Under the pieces are notes generated by a model. That model worked only from the letters and a program-made list of their open reading frames with translations, was not told the origin of the DNA and did not search any database. From Roseivivax sp. THAF197b (GTDB lineage Bacteria; Pseudomonadota; Alphaproteobacteria; Rhodobacterales; Rhodobacteraceae), in NCBI RefSeq assembly GCF_009363255.1, contig NZ_CP045318.1:596001-660000 (forward strand): DNA of 64,000 nucleotides. The letters run 5' to 3'. Both the position numbers and the translations under genes were made by a program. Positions 17,451 through 26,329 of the stretch are shown here, piece after piece (within the stretch, counting starts at the first letter, position 1; each line of letters begins with the position of its first letter).

Positions 17451-18199
17451 GCCCGCCTCCGCCACAGCCAGAGGATATCGCGCCCGAAGGACCAGATGAG
17501 CGCAAGAGCCGCGATGGTCACGATGGCGGAGGCATAGACGTCCGGGAGCACAGGCACTTGCAGCGCGATCAGGGCCGCGATCTGGATCACGCAGACTGTT
17601 TTGCGGCCGATCCGATCGGGCAGGGGGCGGCGCAGCCACGGCTGAGCGCGGCCCGCGATGGCGAAGAGGTAATGCGGCAGTCCCAGAAGCAGCACGGCGG
17701 GACCGGCCGTGCCTGCGGCGAAGGCATTCAGGGCCAAGACCAGACCGAGGGCCGAGTCGACCTCCATGTCGAAGGCGGCGCCGAAGCGCGAGGACAGTCG
17801 CTGCCACCGCGCCAGCCATCCGTCGATACCGTCGAGGCACAGCGCCGTGATCGCGAGCACGAAGATTGGCCAGGATGCGGGATCGTCCGAGAAGATCGGC
17901 ACCACGAGGCAGGCGGTCAGGCCAAGCCGCGCCAACGTCACGAGGTTGGCGAGCCCGAGCGCCTCATGCGGATGATCGCGCATCATGCGGGACCCGGCGA
18001 ACAGGGCACCGACCAGAAACAGGGCGGCGGCCAGGACGACCTGCACGGGCTCCGCGTCAATGGCGATGGCCGCAAGCGCTGCCACGCCGAGCGCGCCCAA
18101 CAGGGAGGCCCCCGCAAATCGCGAGACCGGGCCCGGAAAGCGGTGCGCCTTGACCCAGTCGCGCGCGGCGCGCGGGGGATTTGTGTGCAGCGTTGTCAT
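17447..18199 (-). CDS. CDP-alcohol phosphatidyltransferase
   Basis: The 250-residue membrane protein has the family signature split as DGIDGWLARW and GAAFDMEVD, matching D-x2-D-G-x2-A-R-x(n)-G-x3-D-x3-D. It joins a CDP-activated lipid or alcohol with a second alcohol to make a phosphodiester in the inner membrane. At least five hydrophobic helices are visible. The ATG at 18199 is preferred; a TTG at 18220 is possible. Product identity is unknown: it could make phosphatidylinositol-, archaetidyl- or glycosyl-type lipids. It leads the operon with the phosphatase-superfamily protein and the flippase-like protein. Confidence 0.85.
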   Translation of the reverse strand: MTTLHTNPPRAARDWVKAHRFPGPVSRFAGASLLGALGVAALAAIAIDAEPVQVVLAAALFLVGALFAGSRMMRDHPHEALGLANLVTLARLGLTACLVVPIFSDDPASWPIFVLAITALCLDGIDGWLARWQRLSSRFGAAFDMEVDSALGLVLALNAFAAGTAGPAVLLLGLPHYLFAIAGRAQPWLRRPLPDRIGRKTVCVIQIAALIALQVPVLPDVYASAIVTIAALALIWSFGRDILWLWRRRA

Positions 18200-18309
18200 C
18201 CCGTTAATTTTAGTGCGCAACCCGGCGCGTCAAGCGCGTCCTGCGTCGACACCGCGCTTGACTCGATACCGCATGTCCCGATGCTGATCGGGAACGCCCG
18301 GAGGATCGC

Positions 18310-18867
18310 ATGGCCATGTCAGACACGTCCTACTCCACTTTCGCGCGGATCATGCACTGGAGCATGGCGCTCTTCATCCTGTCGACGATACCGGTCGGAT
18401 TTTTGATGATACAGGAAGGACTTAGCCGGTCCTTGCAGAACTCGCTATTCATCTATCATAAGAATGTCGGCGTGCTCATCCTCGTGCTGGCGGTGATCCG
18501 CCTGGCCTATCGCGGATTTCGGCCACCGCCGCCTTTGCCCGATCACGTTCCGGTGTGGCAACAGCGCGCGGCGGGCGCCAGCCACACGGCATTGTATGTG
18601 CTGATCATCGCGATGCCGGTGGCGGGCTATGTCCGGGTCGTGGCGGGCGGATTTCCGATCGAGACGCTCGATGCGATGGGGTTTCCGCGTCTCGTGCCGG
18701 AATCGAAGCCCTTGGCCGAGACCGCCAAGACCCTGCATTTCTACGGCAGTTACGTGATCGCGGGGCTGGCAGGCGTGCACATAATGGCGGCGCTGCAACA
18801 CGGGCTTCTGAAGAAGGATGGCGTCTTCTCGCGGATGTGGCCGCCGGTCAGGCGCGGAGCCGATTAA
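18310..18867 (+). CDS. Cytochrome b561 family protein
   Basis: The 185-residue protein has four transmembrane helices with candidate haem ligands H16, H50, H143 and H157, the di-haem pattern of bacterial cytochrome b561 (superoxide:ubiquinone oxidoreductase, CybB type). It would pass electrons to ubiquinone in the inner membrane. GGAGG lies 6 bases before the ATG at 18310. The gene stands alone; the 288 bases after it hold no supported gene. Confidence 0.88.
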   Translation: MAMSDTSYSTFARIMHWSMALFILSTIPVGFLMIQEGLSRSLQNSLFIYHKNVGVLILVLAVIRLAYRGFRPPPPLPDHVPVWQQRAAGASHTALYVLIIAMPVAGYVRVVAGGFPIETLDAMGFPRLVPESKPLAETAKTLHFYGSYVIAGLAGVHIMAALQHGLLKKDGVFSRMWPPVRRGAD

Positions 18868-19155
18868 GCGCGCGTCCCGACAACGACCCTGCATGGCCGT
18901 CGGGCGCACGCGGCGAACCCCATTGCGCCAACCCTTTGCATGTTCCGACCTTGCGCCCTTGCGCGCGGGCGGGTTGCCGCGCGGCGTCAAACCTTGAATA
19001 GACAAGGGGAATTGACGGGTAGGCCGCGCACGTGGCGGCTTTGGCATGGGTGACGATGAGATGAGCGCGATACGACCGGCCCGCTGCGCCCGCGCATCAC
19101 GCCCGACCCTCTCGCGACCTGCGCGCCCTCTCACCTGTCATGGGACTCTCCGCCC

Positions 19156-20061
19156 ATGATGGATTACGTCCTGTCGCTGGATGGCACGCCTGCGGGGCAC
19201 AATGCGGCGCTCGTGCTGGCGCTGTCGGCGGCGTTTCTGCACGCGGTTTTCGGCGCCTTGCAGAAGGGCCGACATGATCCGTGGCTGTCGCGGGGCGCGA
19301 TCGACGCCTCCTACGGGGTGGTCGCGGCACCGCTTGCGCTTTTCGTCGTGCCCTGGCCCGAGCCGCATATGTGGCCCATCTTCGCCGGTGTCTTCGTGAT
19401 CCACCTGACCTACAAGATCATGCAGGGGCTCGCCTATACCAAGGGCGCCTACACCGTGGTCTATCCCGTCGTGCGCGGCACGGGGCCGCTTTTCGCGGTG
19501 ATCGGGGCGGGGCTGGTCTTCGGTGAGACCTTCAGCGCGATGCAATGGGTGGGTGTGGCTGTGCTGCTCGCGGGCATTTTCGGGCTCGCGGTCTACAACC
19601 TCATCTTCCTCGAGGCGGAGCGCGACACGCTGGGCATCGCGATGGTCTTCGCGGTCATCACCGGCTTCTTCGTGGCGCTTTACACCACCTACGACGCCTA
19701 CGGCATTCGGGCGACGGCGAACCCGTTCACCTTCCTTGCGTGGTTCTTCCTGATCGACAGCATCGCAATCCCGCCCTTCGCCTACCGGCGCTGGAAGCGC
19801 ATGGGCGCGGACCGGCCCGATATCGGCCCGCTGGCGGCGCGCGGGGCCATCGGCGGGGTGGTCGCCTTCTTCTCCTTCGGGTCGATCATGATGGCCACGC
19901 GCCTCGACAGCGTGGGCGAGGCCGCGGTTCTGCGCGAAACCTCGACCGTCTTTGCCGCCATCATCGGCTGGCTGGTGCTGAAGGAAACCGTGGGGCCGCG
20001 CCGCATCGCGTTGATGACGTTGATTGCCATCGGGGCTGTCATCGTTGAGATGGGTGGCTAG
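19156..20061 (+). CDS. EamA/DMT-superfamily transporter
   Basis: The 301-residue product has about ten hydrophobic segments in two EamA repeats; the second ends in VLRETSTVFAAIIGWLVLKE, the usual motif of the drug/metabolite transporter family. These proteins export amino acids, nucleobases or other small molecules across the inner membrane. Substrate cannot be told. The ATG at 19156 was used. The next gene, yciB, follows on the same strand after 67 bases. Confidence 0.85.
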   Translation: MMDYVLSLDGTPAGHNAALVLALSAAFLHAVFGALQKGRHDPWLSRGAIDASYGVVAAPLALFVVPWPEPHMWPIFAGVFVIHLTYKIMQGLAYTKGAYTVVYPVVRGTGPLFAVIGAGLVFGETFSAMQWVGVAVLLAGIFGLAVYNLIFLEAERDTLGIAMVFAVITGFFVALYTTYDAYGIRATANPFTFLAWFFLIDSIAIPPFAYRRWKRMGADRPDIGPLAARGAIGGVVAFFSFGSIMMATRLDSVGEAAVLRETSTVFAAIIGWLVLKETVGPRRIALMTLIAIGAVIVEMGG

Positions 20062-20128
20062 GTACCCCATATAGGCGCAAACGATCAGGGGCGCCGCAAC
20101 TGGCGCCGACCAGAAGGATGCAGGACAC

Positions 20129-20731
20129 ATGGCTGAGCACCGCGAGATTTCGCCACTTCTGAAAACCGGACTCGAACTTGGGCCGGTGATCGGATTCTTC
20201 GTGGCCTATCTCTGGCTCAAGGATCGGGTCTTCACCATTGGCGGTACGGAATATGACGGCTTCATCGTCGTCACGGCGGGCTTTATCCCGGTGATGCTGG
20301 CCGCGACCGGCATCCTGTGGTGGCTGAACGGCCATCTGAGCCGCATGCAGATCGTCACCGCCGTCCTGATCGTGGTCTTCGGCGGGCTCTCCGTCTGGCT
20401 GAACGACGAACGCTTCTTCAAGATCAAGCCCACGCTGATCTACCTGATCTTCGGGGGCATCCTCGGGATCGGACTTCTGCGTGGCCAAAGCTACCTGCGC
20501 GCGGTGATGGAGGGGATGATGCCCCTGCGCGAGGAAGGCTGGATGAAACTGACCCGGCGGCTTTGCGCGTTCTTCTTCGGGCTGGCGCTGCTCAACGAAA
20601 TTGTGTGGCGGACCATGTCCACGGAAAGCTGGGTCTATTTTAAGACATTCGGGCTGACCGCGGCGCTGTTCGTGTTCTTCATGGCGCAAAGCGCGCTCTT
20701 TCGCGACTACGGCATCGAAGACGAGAGCTGA
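20129..20731 (+). CDS. yciB: Inner-membrane-spanning protein YciB (IspZ, septation protein A)
   Basis: The 200-residue membrane protein matches the YciB/IspZ family in size and motifs: GPVIGFFVAYLW, FKIKPTLIYLIFGG and LALLNEIVWR. The family has five membrane helices and links cell-envelope synthesis to division. No operon partners other than the EamA transporter upstream are seen. Confidence 0.92.
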   Translation: MAEHREISPLLKTGLELGPVIGFFVAYLWLKDRVFTIGGTEYDGFIVVTAGFIPVMLAATGILWWLNGHLSRMQIVTAVLIVVFGGLSVWLNDERFFKIKPTLIYLIFGGILGIGLLRGQSYLRAVMEGMMPLREEGWMKLTRRLCAFFFGLALLNEIVWRTMSTESWVYFKTFGLTAALFVFFMAQSALFRDYGIEDES

Positions 20732-20852
20732 GGCCTGCGCCGCCGCATCTTGGGCCGCGGTCCACACCGTGTGTGCAGCGGGCCGGACCACTGGACACCG
20801 GGTCTTGGCGGCTTAGTCTCCGGCTGATTGCATTCCACTCAGCGGAGCCCCC

Positions 20853-23150
20853 ATGGACGCCTTCGGTAAAAGCCAGCCTGTGACCCGACGCGAAGACCTG
20901 CGCCTCTTGACCGGTGCGGGCCGCTATACCGACGACATCGCGCCTGAAGGCGCGCTTTACGGCTATTTCCTGCGCTCGCCCGTGGCCCATGGTCGGATCG
21001 CGGGGATCGACCTCGACGAGGCCAAAGCCAGCCCGGGGGTGCGCCTGATCCTGACCGCGAAGGATCTGGCTGATGCGGGCATCACCGAGGGGCTGTTCAC
21101 CGTGATGGTCAAGAACCATGACGGCAGCCCCGGCATCGCCCCGCGCCGTCCGATCCTTGCCGAAGACAAGGTGCGCTTCGTGGGCGAACCCATGGCCCTG
21201 ATCGTCGCGGAGACGCTGGCGCAGGCCAAGGACGCGGCGGAGCTGATCATGCCCGATATCGAGGACCTGCCGGTGCATCTCGATCTCGCGCCGGGCGGCG
21301 AGGCGCTTCACGACGCGGCGCCCGACAATCAATCCTTCGATTTCGCACTCGGGGACGAGGCAGCGACCGAGGCCGCGTTCGAGGCCGCGGCGCATGTCGT
21401 GACGCTCGATGTGCCGGATCACAAGATCATCGCCAACGCTCTGGAAGGGCGGGCCTTCATCGCCGATTGGCGCGACGAGCGGTTGCACGTCACCATGTCG
21501 AGCCAGGGGGTCTGGACCCACAAAACGCAGATCGCCAAGGTCCTGGGTCTGCCCGAGGACGCGGTGCATGTCGTGACCGAGGATGTGGGCGGCGGTTTCG
21601 GCATGAAGACGATGGTCTACCCCGAATATTTCGCCATCGCGCAGGCCGCGCGCAGCCTGGGCTGTGCCGTGCGCTGGGCGGCGGAGCGGGGCGAAGGCAT
21701 GCTGTCGGACAATATGGGCCGCGATCTCGTCTCCACCGCGAAGATGGCTTTTGACGCGGATCTCAAGATCACCGGCTACCGCGTCGATACGCGCTTCAAC
21801 TTGGGTGCCTATGCGAGCCAGTTCGGCCCGCTGATGCAGACGCAGCTCTTCAGCCGTGTCCTGACCGGGGTTTACAATATTCCGACAGCCTACCTGCGCT
21901 CGCAGGCCTATTTTACCAATACCTGCCAGATCGACGCCTATCGCGGCGCGGGCCGTCCCGAGGCGATATACGTGCTTGAGCGGCTGATGGATCGCGCGGC
22001 CAGGGAATTGGACGTGGCGCCCGAAGCGCTGCGGCAGCGCAACTTCATCCCGCCCGCGGCCTTTCCCTACAAGACCGTCGGCGGCGAGGTCTACGACGTG
22101 GGCGAGTTCGCGCGCGTTCTGGGTCACGGCGCGCAGGCGGCGGATTGGGACGGCTTTGCGGCCCGGCGCGCGGCATCGGAAGCCAAGGGGCGCCTGCGGG
22201 GGCGGGGCCTGTGCTATTACATCGAGGCCATCCTTGGCGCACCGGATGAAGGGGTGCGTGTCGAATTCGAGGAGGATGGCGGGGCCGCGATCTATGTCGG
22301 GACGCAATCGAACGGGCAGGGGCACGAGACCGTCTTTGCGCAATTCCTGTCGGATCAGACCGGTATCCCGGTCGAGAAAATCCGCGTCGTACAGGGCGAT
22401 TCGGACCTGATCGCGGCGGGCGGCGGCACCGGCGGATCGCGCTCCGTGACCGTGCAGACCAACGTGACGCTGAAAGCGGTGGCGCAGCTCGTCGGCGCGT
22501 TTCGCGCTTTCCTCGCCGAGGAGGCGGGTGTCACGATGGACGAGGTCGATTTCGACGACACCCTTTTCCGCATCGCAGGCACCAACGAGACGCACACCAT
22601 GCTGGACGTGGCGGAGATGGCCCGCGCCGCGGGTCGCCCCGATCTGCTGCGCGTGGAGGCGCATGACAAGCTCGCCGCGCGGTCCTTTCCGAATGGCTGC
22701 CATCTCGTCGAGGTGGAGGTCGATCCCGAGACCGGCACGGTCGCGCTGGACCGCTACACGGTCGTCGACGATTTCGGCAACCTCATCAATCCCTTGCTGG
22801 TCGAGGGGCAGGTTCACGGCGGAATCGCCCAGGGTGCGGGCCAGGTGCTGATGGAACGGGTCGTCTATGACGAGACCGGCCAGCTTCTGACCGCATCCTT
22901 CATGGATTACGCGATGCCGCGCGCCAATGACCTGCCATTCTTCCACTTCGAGACGGAGCCCGTGCCCTCGACCTCGAACCCGATGGGCATGAAGGGCTGC
23001 GGCGAGGCCGGGACCGTGGGGGCTATGGCCGCGGTGGCCAATGCGGTGCAGGACGCGCTGTGGGATCAGGGCGTGCGCCGGGCCGACATGCCCTTCACCC
23101 CGCATCGTGTCTGGGAGATGCTGAATCACGCGCAGATGGCGGCGGAATAA
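20853..23150 (+). CDS. Xanthine dehydrogenase/CoxL-family molybdopterin-binding subunit (lone)
   Basis: The 765-residue protein has the N-terminal hammerhead domain (TRREDLRLLTGAGRYTDDI) followed by the molybdopterin domain. Motifs include GGGFGMKTMVYPEY, AYRGAGRPEAIY, GTGGSRSVT and the active-site GCGEAGTVG near the C-terminus. Family members hydroxylate aldehydes, CO or N-heterocycles. The AYRCSFR loop of true form I CO dehydrogenase is absent; the loop reads AYRGAGR, as in form II and aldehyde oxidases. The FAD and [2Fe-2S] subunits normally encoded alongside are missing here, so it must use distant partners. Confidence 0.92.
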   Translation: MDAFGKSQPVTRREDLRLLTGAGRYTDDIAPEGALYGYFLRSPVAHGRIAGIDLDEAKASPGVRLILTAKDLADAGITEGLFTVMVKNHDGSPGIAPRRPILAEDKVRFVGEPMALIVAETLAQAKDAAELIMPDIEDLPVHLDLAPGGEALHDAAPDNQSFDFALGDEAATEAAFEAAAHVVTLDVPDHKIIANALEGRAFIADWRDERLHVTMSSQGVWTHKTQIAKVLGLPEDAVHVVTEDVGGGFGMKTMVYPEYFAIAQAARSLGCAVRWAAERGEGMLSDNMGRDLVSTAKMAFDADLKITGYRVDTRFNLGAYASQFGPLMQTQLFSRVLTGVYNIPTAYLRSQAYFTNTCQIDAYRGAGRPEAIYVLERLMDRAARELDVAPEALRQRNFIPPAAFPYKTVGGEVYDVGEFARVLGHGAQAADWDGFAARRAASEAKGRLRGRGLCYYIEAILGAPDEGVRVEFEEDGGAAIYVGTQSNGQGHETVFAQFLSDQTGIPVEKIRVVQGDSDLIAAGGGTGGSRSVTVQTNVTLKAVAQLVGAFRAFLAEEAGVTMDEVDFDDTLFRIAGTNETHTMLDVAEMARAAGRPDLLRVEAHDKLAARSFPNGCHLVEVEVDPETGTVALDRYTVVDDFGNLINPLLVEGQVHGGIAQGAGQVLMERVVYDETGQLLTASFMDYAMPRANDLPFFHFETEPVPSTSNPMGMKGCGEAGTVGAMAAVANAVQDALWDQGVRRADMPFTPHRVWEMLNHAQMAAE

Positions 23151-23287
23151 GCCCTCCGAAAAAAGCAAGTCGAAAGATCACGCTTTTGCGACTGGCCTTT
23201 AAACTGTGGCATTGATGCCCATTTCTCTAACAGGATCGCGGGCACGGAACGCTCGCGACACCTTCACTGTCCCTCGTTCCGTTACTG

Positions 23288-23317
23288 GCGTTCGGGCCTT
23301 GGCCCGGACGCTTTTTT
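23288..23317 (+). terminator. Intrinsic terminator upstream of the CoA-binding protein gene
   Basis: GCGTTCGGGCC pairs with GGCCCGGACGC (one G-U pair) and is followed by six T residues at 23312-23317. It lies 138 bases after the CoxL-like stop and only 16 bases before the next ATG. It therefore ends either the upstream transcript, a short RNA from 23151-23287, or a leader of the next gene. Confidence 0.8.
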
Positions 23318-23333
23318 GTGGCTGGCTCGGGAC

Positions 23334-23801
23334 ATGAACAGCCGCGATTCTCATCTCCGCGACATCCTGAAACGTACCCGCATCATCGCGATGGTCGGCG
23401 TATCGGCCAATCCGATCCGGCCCAGCCATTACGTGGGGCGCTACCTGTCGCTCAAGGGCTATGACATCCGCCCCGTGAATCCGGGCCTTGCGGGCCAGAT
23501 GCTTTTTGGCAACCGCGTCGCGGAAACGCTGTCGGAGATCAAGGCCGAGGTCGACATGGTCGATATCTTCCGCAGGCCGGAAGCCGTGCCAGCCATCGTC
23601 GACGAGGCGCTGGAGGTCTTCCCGAAGCTTCAGACCATCTGGATGCAGATCGGCATCACGCACGCGGAGGCCGCAGCCAAGGCCGAGGCGCGCGGCGTTG
23701 ACGTGGTGCAGAACCGCTGTCCGAAGATCGAATACCAGCGCCTGTTCGGCGAATTGCGCATGGGCGGGTTCGCGACCGGCGTGATTTCCTCGAAGCTTTG
23801 A
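23334..23801 (+). CDS. CoA-binding domain protein (YccU-like)
   Basis: The 155-residue protein has a single CoA_binding Rossmann domain: IIAMVGVSANPIRPSHYVGRYL, IRPVNPG, VDMVDIFRRPEAVPAIVDEAL and the VVQNRCPKIEYQRL tail typical of YccU. It binds CoA or a related nucleotide; no enzymatic activity is established for the family. ATG at 23334 is used; an in-frame TTG at 23316 would place the start inside the terminator hairpin. Confidence 0.88.
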   Translation: MNSRDSHLRDILKRTRIIAMVGVSANPIRPSHYVGRYLSLKGYDIRPVNPGLAGQMLFGNRVAETLSEIKAEVDMVDIFRRPEAVPAIVDEALEVFPKLQTIWMQIGITHAEAAAKAEARGVDVVQNRCPKIEYQRLFGELRMGGFATGVISSKL

Positions 23802-23918
23802 GACTATGCCCGTGCGCGTCGATCTGCCTTTGAGCGCGTCGGTCGCCCTGATGGGAGGCGCGGCGTTCCGGGTTGTCGCGCAAAGACCTGAACCTGACCA
23901 AAGCACGGTCGCGCGACG

Positions 23919-25178
23919 ATGACAGAGGGCAGGGGCACGCACAGAGTTGCGGTTCTGGGCGCGGGCATCGTCGGGGTGTCCACCGCGCTTTGGCTGCAGC
24001 GTTTCGGGGCCGAGGTCACGCTGATCGACCGGGCGGCGCCGGGGGCCGGGGCGTCGGCGGGCAATGCCGGGGTGTTGGCGGCCTCGGCCCTGCGGCCTTC
24101 GCTCGATGCGGCGGCGCTGCGGGCGGCGCCGGGCATGCTTTTGGATCGCGACGCGCCGCTTTTCCTGCGTTGGTCCTACCTGCCGCGTCTGCTGCCCTGG
24201 CTTGCGCGGGCGCTGCGCCATGTGGGCGAGGCGGAGGTCGGACGGATCTCTGACGCGCTGGCCCATCTCGTCACGGACGCGGTCGAGGCGCATGCGGCCA
24301 CGGCGGAGGGAACGCCCGCGACGCATTTCCTTCAGCGCTCCGATTACGTCTATGCCTACCGGGACGCGGCTGCCTATGCGGCGGGTGCGGCAGGGCTCGC
24401 GATCAAGGCCGATGCGGGGTTTCCCCATCGCCGCCTCTCGGGCGCAGAGGTGCAGGATTACGACCCGGCGCTTGGGCCCGAATTGGGGGTAATCGCGGTT
24501 CTGGGCGCGCATGGCTTCATCACCGATCCCGAAGGGTACGTGACAGCCCTCGCGGAAGGGTTCGAGGCGGAGGGTGGCACATTCCGGCAGGCGGAGGTGC
24601 AGGCGCTGCGGATCGAGGATGGCCGCGTCACGGGCATCGTGCTGCCCGGTGAGACGCTGCCCTGCGATCAGGCGGTCGTGGCGATGGGCGCGGCCTCCGC
24701 GCCGCTGTTGAAATCGGTGGGGATTTCCCTGCCGCTCGAGACGGAGCGCGGCTACCACCTGCAATTGCACAGCATCGACGGCGCGCCGCGCCAACCGGTG
24801 ATGGTCGCCGAGGGTCAGTTCGTTGCGACGCCCATGGCGCGCGGTGCGCGGCTTGCCGGGATTCTGGAGCTGGGCGGGTTGGAGGCGGGGCCGTCGCGGG
24901 CACCCTTCGGGCTTTTGCGGCGTCTCGGGGCGCGGGCCTTTCCGGGCCTCGATTTCACGGAGGCGCAGGAATGGATGGGCCACCGGCCCGCCTTGCCCGA
25001 CAGCCTGCCGCTTCTGGGGCAGGTGCGCGAGACGGGGCTATGGGGCGCTGTCGGGCATCACCATGTGGGCCTGACGGGCGGGCCGAAATCCGGCCGCCTT
25101 CTAGCGGAGCAGATGATGGGACGGCGGCCCAATGTCGATCTTGGCCCGTTTGGGGCTGCGCGTTTCGCCAGGCGCTAG
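23919..25178 (+). CDS. D-amino-acid dehydrogenase (DadA)-like FAD oxidoreductase
   Basis: The 419-residue protein starts with an FAD dinucleotide-binding motif, VLGAGIVGVSTALWLQRFGAEVTLIDR. GNAGVLAASAL follows, and it ends with the DAO-family WMGHRPALPDSLPLLG and HHHVGLTGGPKSG. Such enzymes oxidise D-amino acids or related amines and feed electrons to the respiratory chain. Substrate is not determined. It is alone between the CoA-binding protein gene and tRNA-Tyr. Confidence 0.88.
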   Translation: MTEGRGTHRVAVLGAGIVGVSTALWLQRFGAEVTLIDRAAPGAGASAGNAGVLAASALRPSLDAAALRAAPGMLLDRDAPLFLRWSYLPRLLPWLARALRHVGEAEVGRISDALAHLVTDAVEAHAATAEGTPATHFLQRSDYVYAYRDAAAYAAGAAGLAIKADAGFPHRRLSGAEVQDYDPALGPELGVIAVLGAHGFITDPEGYVTALAEGFEAEGGTFRQAEVQALRIEDGRVTGIVLPGETLPCDQAVVAMGAASAPLLKSVGISLPLETERGYHLQLHSIDGAPRQPVMVAEGQFVATPMARGARLAGILELGGLEAGPSRAPFGLLRRLGARAFPGLDFTEAQEWMGHRPALPDSLPLLGQVRETGLWGAVGHHHVGLTGGPKSGRLLAEQMMGRRPNVDLGPFGAARFARR

Positions 25179-25308
25179 ACGCTATGGGAAGGGCGCACGG
25201 GGTTAGGCGTGCCTGGCGCGACAGGAACGAGGCGCGGCGACACGATCCGCGCAAGTACCGCGCTGCGGTCCGAACCTGAGTTTGGGTAGCCGGTTTTCGG
25301 GAAGGAAG

Positions 25309-25392
25309 TGGTGGGCGACCCTGGAATCGAACCAGGCGTGGGTCTCCCCGGCGGATTTACAGTCCGCTGCCGCACCTTGCAGCGCGTCGCCC
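25309..25392 (-). tRNA. tRNA-Tyr (GTA)
   Basis: On the minus strand a class II tRNA is seen. Acceptor GGGCGAC pairs with GTCGCCC; the anticodon stem/loop is GCGGA-CTGTAAA-TCCGC with anticodon GTA. A long variable arm and the T-arm CCTGG-TTCGATT-CCAGG follow. CCA is encoded (25309-25311). It lies upstream of, and opposite to, rlmB. Confidence 0.95.
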
Positions 25393-25519
25393 CCAACCGG
25401 GCGCACCCGGCAAGTGAGGGGTCGAATACAAGCGGGCCTTTTTCCCGTCAACCGGAAAATCCCTTGCATGCGCGGCGCGGCTCCGTCACGGAAATGTCGG
25501 CAAGTGAAAGGCGCATGAC

Positions 25520-26302
25520 ATGGCGAAAAAGCCCCGCTGGGTGGTCGAGAAAGAGCAGGCGCAAAAGGCCGAGGGCGCGCAGACCCTCTGGCTGTTCGGC
25601 CTGCATGCGGTCCGGGACGCGTTGGAAAATCCACGCCGCGAGAAGTTGCGGCTGATCGTGACACCGAACGCGGCGGAGAAACTGTCGGATGCCGTAGCCG
25701 CCAGCGGCATCACGACCGAGGTCAGCGATCCGCGCAAATTTGCAGCCCCGCTCGATCCGGGATCGGTCCACCAGGGCGCGGCGCTTGAGGTGAAGCCGCT
25801 GGATTGGGGCCGCCTGGACGAGGTCGCGCAGGGCGATGGTGAAAAGCCGCCGCGCGTCGTGCTGCTCGACCGGGTGACCGACCCTCATAACGTGGGCGCG
25901 ATCCTGCGCTCGGCGGAGGTGTTCGGCGCACGGGCGGTGATCGGCACCAAGCATCACTCGGCGCCCGAGACCGGCGCCCTGGCCAAGACGGCGTCCGGCG
26001 CGCTGGAGCGGCAGCCCTATCTGCGCGAGGTCAATCTGGCGCGCACGATCAGCCAGTTGCAGGAGATGGGCTATGTCGTGCTGGGCCTCGATGGCGAGGC
26101 GGAGGGGACGCTCGAGGCCGAGCTCGCGCTGGCCGGAACGCGCGCGGTGGCGCTCGTTCTGGGCGCTGAGGGGCCGGGGCTTCGGCCCAAGACCAAGGAA
26201 AGCTGCGACGCGCTGGTGCGGATCGATTTCGCCGGTGGCTTCGGCTCGCTCAATGTCTCGAACGCTGCTGCCGTGGCGCTTTATGCAGCAAGGGTCCGGT
26301 AG
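25520..26302 (+). CDS. rlmB: 23S rRNA (guanosine-2'-O-)-methyltransferase RlmB/TrmH family
   Basis: The 260-residue protein has the N-terminal substrate-binding domain (LWLFGLHAVRDALENPRR). The SpoU knot domain carries motif 1 VVLLDRVTDPHNVGAILRSAEVFGA, motif 2 ALVLGAEGPGLRP and motif 3 GSLNVSNAAAVALY. RlmB methylates G2251 of 23S rRNA; other SpoU members modify tRNA, so the exact target is inferred. Start ATG at 25520. Confidence 0.9.
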   Translation: MAKKPRWVVEKEQAQKAEGAQTLWLFGLHAVRDALENPRREKLRLIVTPNAAEKLSDAVAASGITTEVSDPRKFAAPLDPGSVHQGAALEVKPLDWGRLDEVAQGDGEKPPRVVLLDRVTDPHNVGAILRSAEVFGARAVIGTKHHSAPETGALAKTASGALERQPYLREVNLARTISQLQEMGYVVLGLDGEAEGTLEAELALAGTRAVALVLGAEGPGLRPKTKESCDALVRIDFAGGFGSLNVSNAAAVALYAARVR

Positions 26303-26329
26303 GGGCAAAGCCCGCAGGCGCGCGCCCGG

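Noticed and set aside
20679..23168. 829-codon minus-strand open frame
   Set aside because: Antisense shadow of the molybdenum subunit gene, which has all family motifs.
23199..24983. 594-codon minus-strand open frame
   Set aside because: Opposite the CoA-binding and DadA-like genes; no motifs and Arg-rich.
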